Assembly (NCBI GenBank): GCA_016871375.1
Contig: VFYY01000013.1
Location: forward strand, 1 to 43,115
Source of the DNA: Acidimicrobiia bacterium
GTDB taxonomy: Bacteria; Acidobacteriota; Vicinamibacteria; Vicinamibacterales; UBA2999
Length of the DNA: 43,115 nt
Reading direction: 5' to 3'
Shown here: one piece after another, positions 23,733 through 33,300 of the stretch
How positions within the stretch are numbered: position 1 is the first letter of the stretch
Layout: the number at the start of each line of letters is the position of its first letter
Made by a program: the position numbers and the translations under genes
Notes under the pieces: generated by a model
Database searches by the model: none
Told to the model about the DNA's origin: nothing
Seen by the model: only the letters and a program-made list of their open reading frames with translations

Positions 23733-26700
23733 TTACCACGCGAGGCGTGCCAGGACCTGCACCATGCGTGGGAATCCCGCCGCCTCGCGGATCTGACCGA
23801 ACGAGCTGTCGCCGAACGCGATGCCTGGACCGCGGAAATCGGCGATGTTGAACACATTGATGATCTCGGCTCGCAGCGACACCGTGCGCGAGCCGAGCCG
23901 CTGTGACTTTTCGACCGCGACATCGAACAACCGCCGGCCCGGCGTTCGCACGCGCGCGTCCGTGCGCGGTACGTTGCCGAACGTGAAGGGCGCGGCCTGG
24001 GACCAGGCTGCGGGATTCAGCCACCGGATGCAGCCGCACGCCGGATCGTAGCTGTCGGCCGGGTCGCGGGTCAGCAGCGGCTCGGCGCCCGGCACGACGT
24101 GCGGCCGCTGCGCGCTCCCGAAGAGATTCGAGTTGTTGGGAGTCTGCACCACGGAGACGGGGAAGCCGCTCTGCAGGCTGCCGGCGGCGCTGACGGTCAC
24201 GTCGAACGGCAGTTGCAGCATGCCGACGAGCGTGAGCCGGTGCGGCGTGTCGGTCACCGAGATCTGGTACTCGCGCTCGATGTCGTGGTTGTCGATGAGG
24301 CCGGATCCCCCGGAAAAGAAATTGCTCTCCGCCCACTGGCTGTCGCGGAAGCGGCTCCAGGTGTAGCTCGCGCGTCCGCCCCAGCGGCCCGCCGGGCGCC
24401 GGGCCGCGCTCACCACGAGCGCGTCGAACCGTGAGCGGGCCACGCTGGCCCGCGTGCGGTACACGGTGTCGAACTGCGGATACGGACGCAGGAGCTGGCC
24501 GCGCGGCACGGTCGGTCCCGCCAGAATCCCGGTCGCGAGCGGCGTGCCCAGGAAGGGGTTCGGCACGGGATCGAACAAGGCGTTCCCCAGGGCGGCGTAG
24601 CGCGGCTCGAGCTGGTTGATGTTGATCGGGCCGCCGCTGACGCCGCCGGTCAGATCGACGCCGCGCGCGCCCATGTAGCCCACGGAGACCGAGGTCCCAC
24701 CGCGAAGCTCCCGCTCCACGTCCACCGAGTAGCGATGGACGTGTGCGAGGCGGCTGTCGGGATCCACGAACCAGATGCTGCTGCCAACGCTGGTGAGCCG
24801 GCCCGCGCTTCCGCCGCGCGGCGGGGTGATCCCTGCCGGGAACGGATTCGTCAACGAGCAGCCGGCGCACGGCATGAACGGGTTCGCGCCGGTCGCGATG
24901 TAACTGGTGGTCTGGTTGAAGCCCGGCGTGCCGGAGCCAATCTCGTCGGCGCTGATGCCCTGCGTGGGCGCCCAGAAGATCCCGTAGCCGCCGCGCAGGA
25001 TCGTCCGGTCGTTCGCCGCATACGCGACGCCGACCCGGGGCGCGAGCTGCCACGGATTCGGGTCGCCCTGATGCGCCGGCGCGCCGTCCACGCCCGCGTA
25101 CCGCAGTCCCCCCGTCAGGGAGAGCCCGGGCACCGGCACGGGAAACGATTCGCCGGACGCCCAGCCGACCGCCATGCGGTTGTCGCGTTCACGCAGTCCG
25201 GTCTCGAATTCGTAGCGCAGCCCGAGGCTGAGCGTCAGCCGCGGGGTCACGCGCACCTCGTCCTGAGCGAATCCGCTGCCGTAACGCAGGTAGACGTCCA
25301 ACGGTGAGCTGACCGAGATCCCGCCGCTCGACGGAAAGCCGAGCAGGAACGCGGCAAACGCATTGCCGGTCCCCGGGGCGGGAGCATTCGGGTTCGGCCC
25401 GAGGGTGAAATCGCGCTGAAACGTGTAGCCACCCATGCCGCCGATGTTGAGAAAGCGGACGCCCGTCGTGCGGTACTCGCCGCCGGCCTTCAGCGTGTGC
25501 CGCCCGGCGGACGTGGACACGCTGCCGCTGGCGACGTGCGAGTAATACGTCGCCTTCTGCTGCTCCCGGTCGCCGAGCAGGCTGCCGCCGCGGCCGTAGT
25601 CGGTGACGCCGATCGACGGGAACTTGCGCAGCGGCACGGCGTTGAGAAACGCCGGCGCGAAGCCGAGCGACGAGGGATCGAAGGCGGCGGGGCGGTTGTC
25701 GTCGAGAAAGCTGGTGAACCCGTAGCGGCCGTCGACGATGAGGCGGCTGCGCGTCGCCCAGACGGTGTTGAGCGCGACCATGTCCACCTGGCGGACGAGC
25801 GCGCCGTCGCCCGGATCGGCGCCGTTGCCGAACAGCCGACCGCCGTAGAACTTCGCGTCGGGCTCCATCGACTGATACCAGGCGTAGAGCGCGGAGCTCG
25901 TCGCCGCCTCGCTCCAGCGGTGTGTCACCTTGCCCGTGACCTGGTCGGCGCGGTCCACGATGTCGGCGACGGCCGGCCGGGAGTTGCCCTGCGTCGGCTG
26001 CGGGAGGTGCTGCAGCAGCGCGACTGCGACGGGGTTCAGCCGGGCGGCGGGGATCTGGTTGCCGGGAAACGGATCGCGGATGAAGCTGCCCGGGTGTGCC
26101 GGATCGGGACGCGTCGTCAGCGGGTCGTAGATCGTCACACCGGAGCGCGAGAAGTCACCGCGCCGCTCGGCCTCGGTCGGCAGGACGAGCACGGTGTTGC
26201 GCGAGGTCGCCGTGCGGTAGCCCTCGGTGTTGGCCCAGACGAACGTGCGGTTGCGCGCGATCGGGCCGCCGAGCGAGCCGCCGTACAGGTGGTAGTAGGT
26301 GTCCGGCCCCTCGAGATCGTGCTTGTCGGCGAAGAACAAGCGGCTCTGGCCCCAGTCCGGCCGCGTCTGGTAGAAGGCTGCGCCGCGCCAGGCGTTGGTG
26401 CCCGACCGCGCGGTCACGTTGAAGACGCCGCCGGAGGTCCGGCCGACCTGCGCGTCGTACGGGCTGAGCTGCACCTGCATCTCCTCGACCGCGTCGAACG
26501 CCGGAATGAACGTCGCGCGGTTGAGGATGTCCACGATCGGCACACCGTCCACGACGTAGGCGTTGTCCCGGCGCGGTCCGCCCCCGAGCGAGATGAGCGA
26601 CGAGTTCGACTGATCCTGCTGGCGCACGAACTGCGCGTCGCCGGTGGCGATGACCGTCGGCAGCGTCGTGCCCATGATGAACAGGTTCCGGCCGGCGCTC

Positions 26701-27167
26701 GGCAGGCGCTCGAGGGCCCCCCGATCGAGCAGCCCCGCGACCGACGCGCCGGTGGTCTCGACCGCGGCGGCCGGCGCCTCGACGACGACCCGTTCGGTCA
26801 CGTCGCCGATCTCGAGCGGAACGTCGATGGTCAGCGACGACTGCGTGCCGATGCGCAGCACCCGGCGCTCGTGCTGCTTGAACCCGGGGGCCGACACGGT
26901 CAGCCGGTACGTGCCGGGCAGCACGTCGGGGAAGACGTATTCACCGCGCTCGTTCGTCGTGGTCGCTCGCGAGATGTCCGTCGCGTCCTCGGCGAGCACG
27001 ACCGTGGCGCCGGCGATGACGCCGTCCGCGTCCTGGACAGCGCCACGGATGCGTCCGTGATAGCTCTGCGCGCCTGCAGGGTGCGGCGCGAGGAACACGA
27101 GCACGAGGACGGCGGCGGCCGTCGCGACGAAGCGCAAGGTCATGGGCTGGGGGAAACGCCGCGCCAT
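23733..27167 (-). CDS. TonB-dependent receptor, Oar-like
   Basis: 1144 aa from ATG 27167 (MARRFPQPMTLRFVATAAAVLVLVFL); ATG 27143 is an alternative start just before the hydrophobic core. The signal peptide ends near AGAQ. A carboxypeptidase-regulatory-like domain follows at about 35-115 (GRIRGAVQDADGVIAGATVVL, VFPDVLPGTYRLTVSAPGF). Then comes a plug-like region with SLISLGGGPRRDNAYVVDGVPI, and a long beta-barrel with typical acidobacterial Oar features (GNQIPAARLNPVAVALLQHLPQP, and a C-terminal VEKSQRLGSRTVSLRAEIINVFN). It is an outer-membrane transporter for an unknown substrate, powered by TonB. Full length, no frameshift seen. It ends 4 bp from the convergent giant propeller gene. Confidence 0.92.
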   Translation of the reverse strand: MARRFPQPMTLRFVATAAAVLVLVFLAPHPAGAQSYHGRIRGAVQDADGVIAGATVVLAEDATDISRATTTNERGEYVFPDVLPGTYRLTVSAPGFKQHERRVLRIGTQSSLTIDVPLEIGDVTERVVVEAPAAAVETTGASVAGLLDRGALERLPSAGRNLFIMGTTLPTVIATGDAQFVRQQDQSNSSLISLGGGPRRDNAYVVDGVPIVDILNRATFIPAFDAVEEMQVQLSPYDAQVGRTSGGVFNVTARSGTNAWRGAAFYQTRPDWGQSRLFFADKHDLEGPDTYYHLYGGSLGGPIARNRTFVWANTEGYRTATSRNTVLVLPTEAERRGDFSRSGVTIYDPLTTRPDPAHPGSFIRDPFPGNQIPAARLNPVAVALLQHLPQPTQGNSRPAVADIVDRADQVTGKVTHRWSEAATSSALYAWYQSMEPDAKFYGGRLFGNGADPGDGALVRQVDMVALNTVWATRSRLIVDGRYGFTSFLDDNRPAAFDPSSLGFAPAFLNAVPLRKFPSIGVTDYGRGGSLLGDREQQKATYYSHVASGSVSTSAGRHTLKAGGEYRTTGVRFLNIGGMGGYTFQRDFTLGPNPNAPAPGTGNAFAAFLLGFPSSGGISVSSPLDVYLRYGSGFAQDEVRVTPRLTLSLGLRYEFETGLRERDNRMAVGWASGESFPVPVPGLSLTGGLRYAGVDGAPAHQGDPNPWQLAPRVGVAYAANDRTILRGGYGIFWAPTQGISADEIGSGTPGFNQTTSYIATGANPFMPCAGCSLTNPFPAGITPPRGGSAGRLTSVGSSIWFVDPDSRLAHVHRYSVDVERELRGGTSVSVGYMGARGVDLTGGVSGGPININQLEPRYAALGNALFDPVPNPFLGTPLATGILAGPTVPRGQLLRPYPQFDTVYRTRASVARSRFDALVVSAARRPAGRWGGRASYTWSRFRDSQWAESNFFSGGSGLIDNHDIEREYQISVTDTPHRLTLVGMLQLPFDVTVSAAGSLQSGFPVSVVQTPNNSNLFGSAQRPHVVPGAEPLLTRDPADSYDPACGCIRWLNPAAWSQAAPFTFGNVPRTDARVRTPGRRLFDVAVEKSQRLGSRTVSLRAEIINVFNIADFRGPGIAFGDSSFGQIREAAGFPRMVQVLARLAW

Positions 27168-27246
27168 GGTATACGCGGTTGACAGCGCGCCGCCACTGGT
27201 GCCCCTCAAGGCGACCGTCGAGTGCAAGGCGCGAGACTGCGGTCGA

Positions 27247-27723
27247 TCAGGGCCGGCGCTGCCGGATCGTGGTCAGAAACTCCGCCGGTGTGTCCACACG
27301 GATGCCGTGCCGCAGCGACGCCATGAAGTGGCGCCGATTGTCCGTGACGATGACGGACGCGCCGGCGGCACGGGCGATCTCGGCGATGTGCGCATCGTAC
27401 ACGCGTCCCCCGGCCGTGCCGTCGTGTGCGGCAGCCTTCAGCATCGGCAGCCGGTCGCCCGCCGGCAGGTCGTGCACGGTCATGCGGGCGAAGACTTCCG
27501 CGTCGATCAGGCGAGCGGCGTCGGTCGGCGCGAGCCGGAATTCCGGTGGCAGCCGTGTCGAAACCGAGAACAGCTCGAGACAGCAGTGCCAGGCGGTATG
27601 GACGTCTGTGAGTTGTTTTTCGGCGACCGCATGGAGCAGCGACTGCGCGGGCGCGCTCTGAGGGCCGAAGTCCACGAGACCGGCCAGCAGCACGCTCGTG
27701 TCGAGAAAAACCCTTACGGCCAC
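27247..27723 (-). CDS. VapC-type PIN-domain toxin
   Basis: 158 aa. The PIN active-site acids are all present: D8 (VFLDTSVLLAGL), E50 (CCLELFSV), D110 (VYDAHIAEIA) and D128 (IVTDNRRHF). VapC toxins are Mg-dependent RNases that cut tRNA or rRNA. It overlaps the upstream AbrB-type antitoxin gene by 10 bp, the normal arrangement. Length is slightly above the usual 130-150 aa. Not obviously linked to the flanking TonB receptor, which begins 79 bp downstream on the same strand. Confidence 0.9.
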   Translation of the reverse strand: MAVRVFLDTSVLLAGLVDFGPQSAPAQSLLHAVAEKQLTDVHTAWHCCLELFSVSTRLPPEFRLAPTDAARLIDAEVFARMTVHDLPAGDRLPMLKAAAHDGTAGGRVYDAHIAEIARAAGASVIVTDNRRHFMASLRHGIRVDTPAEFLTTIRQRRP

Positions 27724-27968
27724 CGATTGCGCTCTTCCTCGATCAGCGCGGGGACGTCCACGGCGGGGCGGCTCTCGGCCGGGGCGGACGGACGGGCCAC
27801 CAGGCGCCGCCCGATGCGCACCAGCTTGGGGCCCGGCGCCACGCGCTGCAGCCGGAGCCCGGACTCGTCCAGCGAGATCTCGAGCTCGGTGCCGGCGGCG
27901 AGGCCCGCCCGCTGGCGCACGGACGCGGGGATCACCACGCGGCCTGCCTTGTCAATGGTTGTACGCAT
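27714..27968 (-). CDS. AbrB/MazE-type antitoxin of the VapC pair
   Basis: 84 aa. The N-terminal swapped-hairpin barrel (MRTTIDKAGRVVIPASVRQR, then GLAAGTELEISLDESGLRL) is a textbook SpoVT/AbrB DNA-binding domain. The C-terminal tail (VDVPALIEEERNRWP) should thread into the PIN toxin active site. It is expected to repress its own promoter in the 95-bp gap shared with the divergent blaI gene. Confidence 0.9.
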   Translation of the reverse strand: MRTTIDKAGRVVIPASVRQRAGLAAGTELEISLDESGLRLQRVAPGPKLVRIGRRLVARPSAPAESRPAVDVPALIEEERNRWP

Positions 27969-28057
27969 GCCATTACTCTACCATCCACCGTGTCCCTGAC
28001 GGTTGCGCGGACGCGCGTCGCGGGAAACCAATTCGCGATCCCCGGCGTCTAACGCCC

Positions 28058-28083
28058 GTAGTTATGGGAACTACACCTGTAGT
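28058..28083 (+). promoter_or_regulatory. BlaI-type operator overlapping the blaI start codon
   Basis: Three half-sites are visible: GTAGTT (28058-28063), AACTAC (28069-28074) and TGTAGT (28078-28083). The last two form the perfect 14-bp dyad ACTACACCTGTAGT (28070-28083), matching the TACA/TGTA core of known BlaI/MecI operators. The first two form GTAGTT-ATGGG-AACTAC around the ATG at 28064. Binding would block initiation at or just after the transcription start. The absence of an RBS before the ATG fits a leaderless message with a -10-like TCTAAC at 28048-28053. Motif seen; repression by the encoded BlaI inferred. Confidence 0.7.
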
Positions 28084-28456
28084 ACGGCTGACCCGGCTCG
28101 AGCACCGCATCATGGAGGTGCTCTGGGACCGGGGCCCCTCGTCCATCCGCGAGATCCAGGACGCGTTCACCGGCCGGCGGGGGCCGGCGTATACCACCGT
28201 ACAGACGATGGTCTACCGGCTGGAGGCCAAGCGCGCCATCCGCCGCGTGAAGAAGATCGGTAACGCGCACATCTTCGAGGCGCTCGTCTCCCGCGCCGTG
28301 GCGCAGCGGCGCGTCATCGACGATCTGCTGGCGTTGTTCGGCGGCAGCGGACAGCCGGTGGTCGCGCACCTCATCGACGCCGGCAAGTTGACGCTGGCCG
28401 ACGTGCGCGAGGCAGAAGCGACGCTGCGGCGTCTCAGTGAGGAGAAAGCGCAATGA
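28064..28456 (+). CDS. blaI: BlaI/MecI-family transcriptional repressor
   Basis: 130 aa from ATG 28064. The winged-helix domain spans about 7-80: LTRLEHRIMEVLWDRGPSSIREIQDAF, then AYTTVQTMVYRLEAKRAIRRVKKIGNAHIF, the classic BlaI signature, followed by a dimerisation tail (IDDLLALFGGSGQPVVAHLIDAGKLT). These repressors bind dyads and are inactivated through a BlaR1-type membrane peptidase, here the next gene, which starts inside its stop codon (ATGA overlap). In this phylum such pairs are numerous and generally not linked to beta-lactamases. The symbol denotes family, not a demonstrated role in resistance. Confidence 0.9.
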   Translation: MGTTPVVRLTRLEHRIMEVLWDRGPSSIREIQDAFTGRRGPAYTTVQTMVYRLEAKRAIRRVKKIGNAHIFEALVSRAVAQRRVIDDLLALFGGSGQPVVAHLIDAGKLTLADVREAEATLRRLSEEKAQ

Positions 28457-30258
28457 TGCCGCTCCTTGCCGACCATCTCTGGCAGTCCACGCTGTGGGCG
28501 CTGGGCGTCGCCGTGCTCGCCCGCGCCTTCGAGCGGCAGCCGGCCCAGGTCCGCTACCTCCTGTGGCTGTCCGCCTCAGTCAAGTTCCTCGTCCCGTTCT
28601 CCGCGCTCGTCTGGCTCGGTGAGCAGCTTGCCCCGGCTGCGGCCGCCTCGCCGGCGATCGGCAGCTGGTTCACGATCGAGATCGCCACGCATTCGTTGCC
28701 GAGTCAGGCGGCGCCGATGTCCAAGGCGAGCCTGACAAGGCTCGCCCCACAGGGAATCGAGCTGACGACGCTGCTCGTGGCGCTGTGGGGCGCGGGTGTC
28801 ATCGCTGTTGCCGCTGCCTGGTACGTGCGCTGGCGGCGCGCCGCGATGCTCGTCCGCGCCGGCGTTCCGATCGACGGGATCACCGACGAGCTCCCAGTGC
28901 TCTCGTCCGCCGCAGCGACCGAGCCGGGCATCGTCGGCATCTTCCGCCCGGTGCTGCTCTGGCCGTCAGGCGCCGAGCAGCGGCTCACGCGCGACGAGAT
29001 CGACGCCGTCGTCGCCCACGAGCTGTGTCACGTGCGGCGGCGCGACAACCTTGCGTTCGCGCTGCACACGGCGGCGCAGGCAGCGTTCTGGTTCCATCCG
29101 CTCGTGTGGTGGACCGGCGCCCGGCTGCTGGCCGAGCGCGAGCGTGCCTGTGACGAAGCCGTGCTGCGGCAGGGCAGCCGGCCCCGCGTGTACGCGGACA
29201 GCATCCTCAAGACGTGCCGGTTCTCGCTGGAGTCGCGGCTCGCGTGCGTCTCCGGCATGAGCGGCGTGTCTCTTTCAACACGAATCGAGCAGATCATGCG
29301 CAACGACGCACCACGCACGCTGACGATGTGGAAGAAGGCTTTGCTGGCGGCAATCCCGGTGACGGCGGTCGCGATTCCCATCGTGGTCGGCGCGCAGCAG
29401 CAGGTGATCGTGGGAGGCGGCGCGCCTGCGCCGGGGGCGGCGGTGGCCGCCCCGTCAGGTCCGATGTCCTTCGAGGTCGCCTCTGTGAAGCCGAACAACT
29501 CCGGCGAGAACTTCATCCGCTTCGGCATGCAGCCCGGCGGACGTTTCACCGCGGCCAACGCGCCGCTGCGCGAGATCATCCGCTTCGCGTACGCGCTGCA
29601 GAACTTCCAGATCGTGGAGGCGCCCGGCTGGATTGCCTCGGAGCGGTTCGACATCAACGCGAAGGCGGAAGGGGACGTGCCGCCCGGGCAGCCGGGCACC
29701 ATCGGCCCGGTGCAGCTGATGATGCAGTCGCTGCTCGCCGAGCGCTTCGGGCTCGAGGCGCGCCGGGAATCGCGCGAGATGCCGCGCTACGACCTCGTCC
29801 TCGCCCGTGCGGACGGCCGGCTCGGTCCCGGGCTCAAGACGTCCACGACCGACTGTCAGGCGATCTTCGCGGCCGCGCGGCGGGGCGGCGGGCCCCCGCC
29901 TGCGCCGCCTGGCGCTGGCGAGCCGATCCAGTGCGGCTTCCGCATCGGTCCCGGCCGCATGCAGGCCGGCGCGTTCCCTCTGTCGCAGCTCGCCAACGCC
30001 CTGGCGCCGCAGGTGCAGCGCTTCATCGTGGACCGCACGGGCCTGACGGGCAACTTCGACCTCGACATGACCTACACGCCCGACCAGATGCCACAGGGTC
30101 CTCCTCCGCCCGGCGCACCCGCGGCGCCGCCGATTGACCCGAACGGACCGTCGATCTTTACCGCGCTGCAGGAGCAGCTCGGACTCAAGCTGGAATCGGT
30201 GCGCGGCCCGGTGGACGTCCTCGTCATCGAGAGTGTGAACCGGCCGACGCCGGATTGA
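28453..30258 (+). CDS. BlaR1-like M56 peptidase fused to a TIGR03435-type domain
   Basis: 601 aa. Membrane helices near 10-25, 35-58, 105-124 and 292-312 surround an M56 metallopeptidase domain with HELCH (189-193) and ERERACDEAV (228-237) as zinc and catalytic motifs. The outer part is not a penicillin-binding sensor. From about residue 335 (SFEVASVKPNNSGENF) to the end it matches the TIGR03435 soil-acidobacterial family, with APLREIIRFAYAL, ERFDINAKA, LLAERFGLEARRE, YDLVLA and the C-terminal RTGLTGNFDLDMTYTPD blocks. I infer that this domain senses a ligand and triggers cleavage of the BlaI repressor. Translationally coupled to blaI; the TonB receptor follows 53 bp later. Confidence 0.9.
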   Translation: MMPLLADHLWQSTLWALGVAVLARAFERQPAQVRYLLWLSASVKFLVPFSALVWLGEQLAPAAAASPAIGSWFTIEIATHSLPSQAAPMSKASLTRLAPQGIELTTLLVALWGAGVIAVAAAWYVRWRRAAMLVRAGVPIDGITDELPVLSSAAATEPGIVGIFRPVLLWPSGAEQRLTRDEIDAVVAHELCHVRRRDNLAFALHTAAQAAFWFHPLVWWTGARLLAERERACDEAVLRQGSRPRVYADSILKTCRFSLESRLACVSGMSGVSLSTRIEQIMRNDAPRTLTMWKKALLAAIPVTAVAIPIVVGAQQQVIVGGGAPAPGAAVAAPSGPMSFEVASVKPNNSGENFIRFGMQPGGRFTAANAPLREIIRFAYALQNFQIVEAPGWIASERFDINAKAEGDVPPGQPGTIGPVQLMMQSLLAERFGLEARRESREMPRYDLVLARADGRLGPGLKTSTTDCQAIFAAARRGGGPPPAPPGAGEPIQCGFRIGPGRMQAGAFPLSQLANALAPQVQRFIVDRTGLTGNFDLDMTYTPDQMPQGPPPPGAPAAPPIDPNGPSIFTALQEQLGLKLESVRGPVDVLVIESVNRPTPD

Positions 30259-30311
30259 GTAGCTGGGTGGCTGGGGTCGCAACCTTTGCGTGATGAGGAG
30301 CGTCTAAGTCG

Positions 30312-33300
30312 ATGCGTCGGCGGACAGGGGCGTGGCTGGTGATGTGGTGCGCGATGGGAATTGCGCGCGCAGCAGCGGCCGCGGAGCACATCGGCCAGGT
30401 GACGTTTAGCGGCCTGCCGGTGCCTGGTGCCACGGTCACGGCGACCCGCGACGGGCAGCCGGCGGCGGTCACGTCAACCGATCCACAGGGTTATTACCGG
30501 TTCGTGAACCTTGCGGACGGCGCGTGGCACCTGCGGGTCGAGATGGCGGGTTTTGCGCCGCTTGGCCGCGATGTCATGGTGGCGACCGACGCCCCGGCGG
30601 CGAGCTGGGAGCTGGCGCTGCTGCCGTTCGACCAGATCACCGCGGTCCGGCTGAAGCCGGGCACTGAGCCGGCCCCGGCAGCCACGGCGCGTGGCTCCGC
30701 CGGTGGTGGAGGGGAGACCGGCGCAGTGTCCGGCTCCAGCCGGATCGCGGCCAACGATCCGAACGATCCGAACGATCCGAACACCCCGAACGCCCCGAAC
30801 GTCCCGAACGTCCCGAACGTCCCGAACGATCCGAACGTCCCGAACGATCCGAACGATCCGAACGTTTCGAACGATCCGAACGATCCGAACGATCCGAACG
30901 TTTCGAACGTCCCGAACGATCTGGCCGCTGACGGCTTCCTGATCAACGGCAGCGTGAACAACGGCGCGGCGTCGCCGTTCGCACAGCTCGCCGCGTTCGG
31001 GAACAACCGCCGGGCTGGCCGTTCGGTGTACAACGGCGGCATCGGCCTCATCGCGGGCGACTCCGCGTGGGATGCGCGGCCGTACTCGTTCACGAGCCAG
31101 CGCGCCCCACGCGGCGACTACACCGACCTGCAGGTGCTCGCCACCGTCGGCGGGCCGCTGCGCATCCCGCGGCTGCTGCGAAACGGGCCCAACACGTTCG
31201 CCGGCTACCAGCGCACCGCCGACACGAGCGCGAGCACGATCTCGGCGCTCATGCCGACCCTGCGCGAGCGCTCCGGTGATTTCTCGCACTCGGGCCGGCA
31301 GGTCATCGATCCGGAGACCGGACTGCCGTTTCCCGGCAACCGTATCCCGGGGAACCGCGTCAGCCCGCAGGCGGCCGCGTTGCTTGCCTACTACCCGCAG
31401 CCGAACGCGGACGCCGACGGCTACAACTTCCAGGCGCCTGTGCTGACCGCCACGCGCCAGGACAGCGTGCAGTCGCGGCTGACGCAGACGCTCACGCCGC
31501 GCAGCCAGCTGTCTGGCACGTTCGCGTATCAGCGGACGGCCACCGACACGCGATCGATCTTCGCGTTCGACGACACGACCGTGGCGTCCGGGGTTGACGG
31601 ATCGGCCACCTGGTCGCGCCGCTTCTCGCAGTTCTACACCCTGAGGCTGCGGTATCAGTTCACGCGGCTGACGACGACGGTGAGGCCGCACTTCGCGAAC
31701 CGGACCAACGTGTCGGGTGCGGCGGGCATTGCCGGCAACAACCAGGATCCGGTGAACTGGGGTCCGCCCTCGCTGGTGTTTGCCAACGGTCTCGCCGGTC
31801 TCACCGACGCGCAGCACGCGCTCACCCGGAGCGACACGAACGGCGTCTCCACCGAACAGTTCCTCTCGCGCGGGCGCCACAGCGTGTCGTTTGGCGGCGG
31901 CGTGCGCGCGCAGGCGATCGACATCCGGTCGCAGCAGGATCCACGCGGCACGCTCGCATTTACGGGCGCGGCGACCGGGTCCGACTTCGCGGACTTCCTG
32001 CTCGGTCTTCCGCAGACGAGCTCGGTTGCGTTCGGCAACGCGGACAAGTATTTCCGCTCGCCGTACTACGAAGCGTTCCTGTCCGACGACTGGCGGCTGT
32101 CCCCGGGGCTGACGATCAACGCCGGGATCCGGTGGGAGTACGAAGGTCCGATCACAGAGCGGCTCGGACGCCTGGTGAACCTCGACGTCGCCGGCGGGTT
32201 CATGCGTGCAACGCCGGTCGTCGCGGATGACGCGCTGCTGCGCCCCGACGTGAGCGGCATCCAGCCACGCGTCGGTCTCGCGTGGCGCCCGGTCCCGGGG
32301 TCGTCGCTGGTCGTCAGGGCCGGCTACGGCATCTACCGCAACACGGCCGTGTACCAGTCAATCGCGACGATGCTGGCACAGCAGCCGCCGCTCTCGCGCA
32401 CCTACAGCCTGCAGAGCAGCGTCGCGACGCCGCTGACGCTCGCGAATGCCTTCCTCGTGACGCCGGCGTTGACCGCGAATACATTCGCGGTCGATCCCGG
32501 CTTCCGCGTCGGCTACGTGCACAACTGGCAGGCGTCGGCGCAACGCGACCTGCCCGCGTCGCTGACTGTGATCGCGTCGTACCTCGGGTCGAAGGGCAGC
32601 CGGCTGATGCAGCAGGTGCTGCCGAACACGTATCCCGCGGGGGCCGTGAACCGGTGCCCGCAGTGCCCGGCCGGCTTCGTGTACCTCACGTCCACCGGCG
32701 AGTCGCTGCGCAACGCCGCGCAGGTGCAGTTGCGGCGGCGTCTTCGCAACGGGCTGACCGCGTCGGTTCAGTACACCCTGGCGAAGGCCGAAGACGATGC
32801 GGCGGCGTTTGCGGGCGCGACGCTCAGCGCCGCGGCCGTCGCGCAGGACTGGCTGAACCTGGACGCGGAGTGGGGCCCGTCGAGTTTCGACCAGCGGCAT
32901 CTCGTGGTCGCGCAGTTCCAGTACACGACGGGTATCGGGGTCGCGGGGGGCGCGCTGCTCGACGGGCTGCGCGGTGCGCTGACGAGGGGCTGGACGGTCA
33001 CGACGGAGCTGCGGACGGGCAGCGGCCTGCCGTTGACGCCCGTCGTGCTCGCGCCGGTCCAGGGAACCGGAGTCGTCGGGACCATCCGTCCCGATGTCGT
33101 CGGTGGCGTCTACACGCCGCCGCCGCCCGGGCGGTGGGGAAGCGCGGGGCGCAACTCGATCGCCGGTCCGTCGCAGTTCTCGCTCAACGCGGGCGTCGCC
33201 CGTACGTTTCCCTGGGGCAACCGCCTCAATCTCGACTGGCGCATCGACGCGCTCAACGTGCTCAATCACGTCACCTACGCGAGCCTCAACACGATCGTCG

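Noticed and set aside
25497-27182. Long plus-strand open frame opposite the first TonB receptor
   Set aside because: Composition dominated by Arg, Gly, Val and Asp with no motif; antisense shadow.
28064-30258. Beta-lactam resistance locus
   Set aside because: BlaI and BlaR1 families occur in large numbers in this phylum. There is no penicillin-binding sensor domain and no beta-lactamase gene next to them; the MBL-fold protein at 40590 is distant and of another subfamily.
30753-30914. CRISPR or iteron array
   Set aside because: 9-bp units without spacers, in frame within a receptor gene; no replication gene nearby.
30474-31880. Minus-strand open frame opposite the second TonB receptor, with IVRIVRNVR repeats
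   Set aside because: The repeats are just the reverse complement of the 9-bp tract; no start signal or domain.
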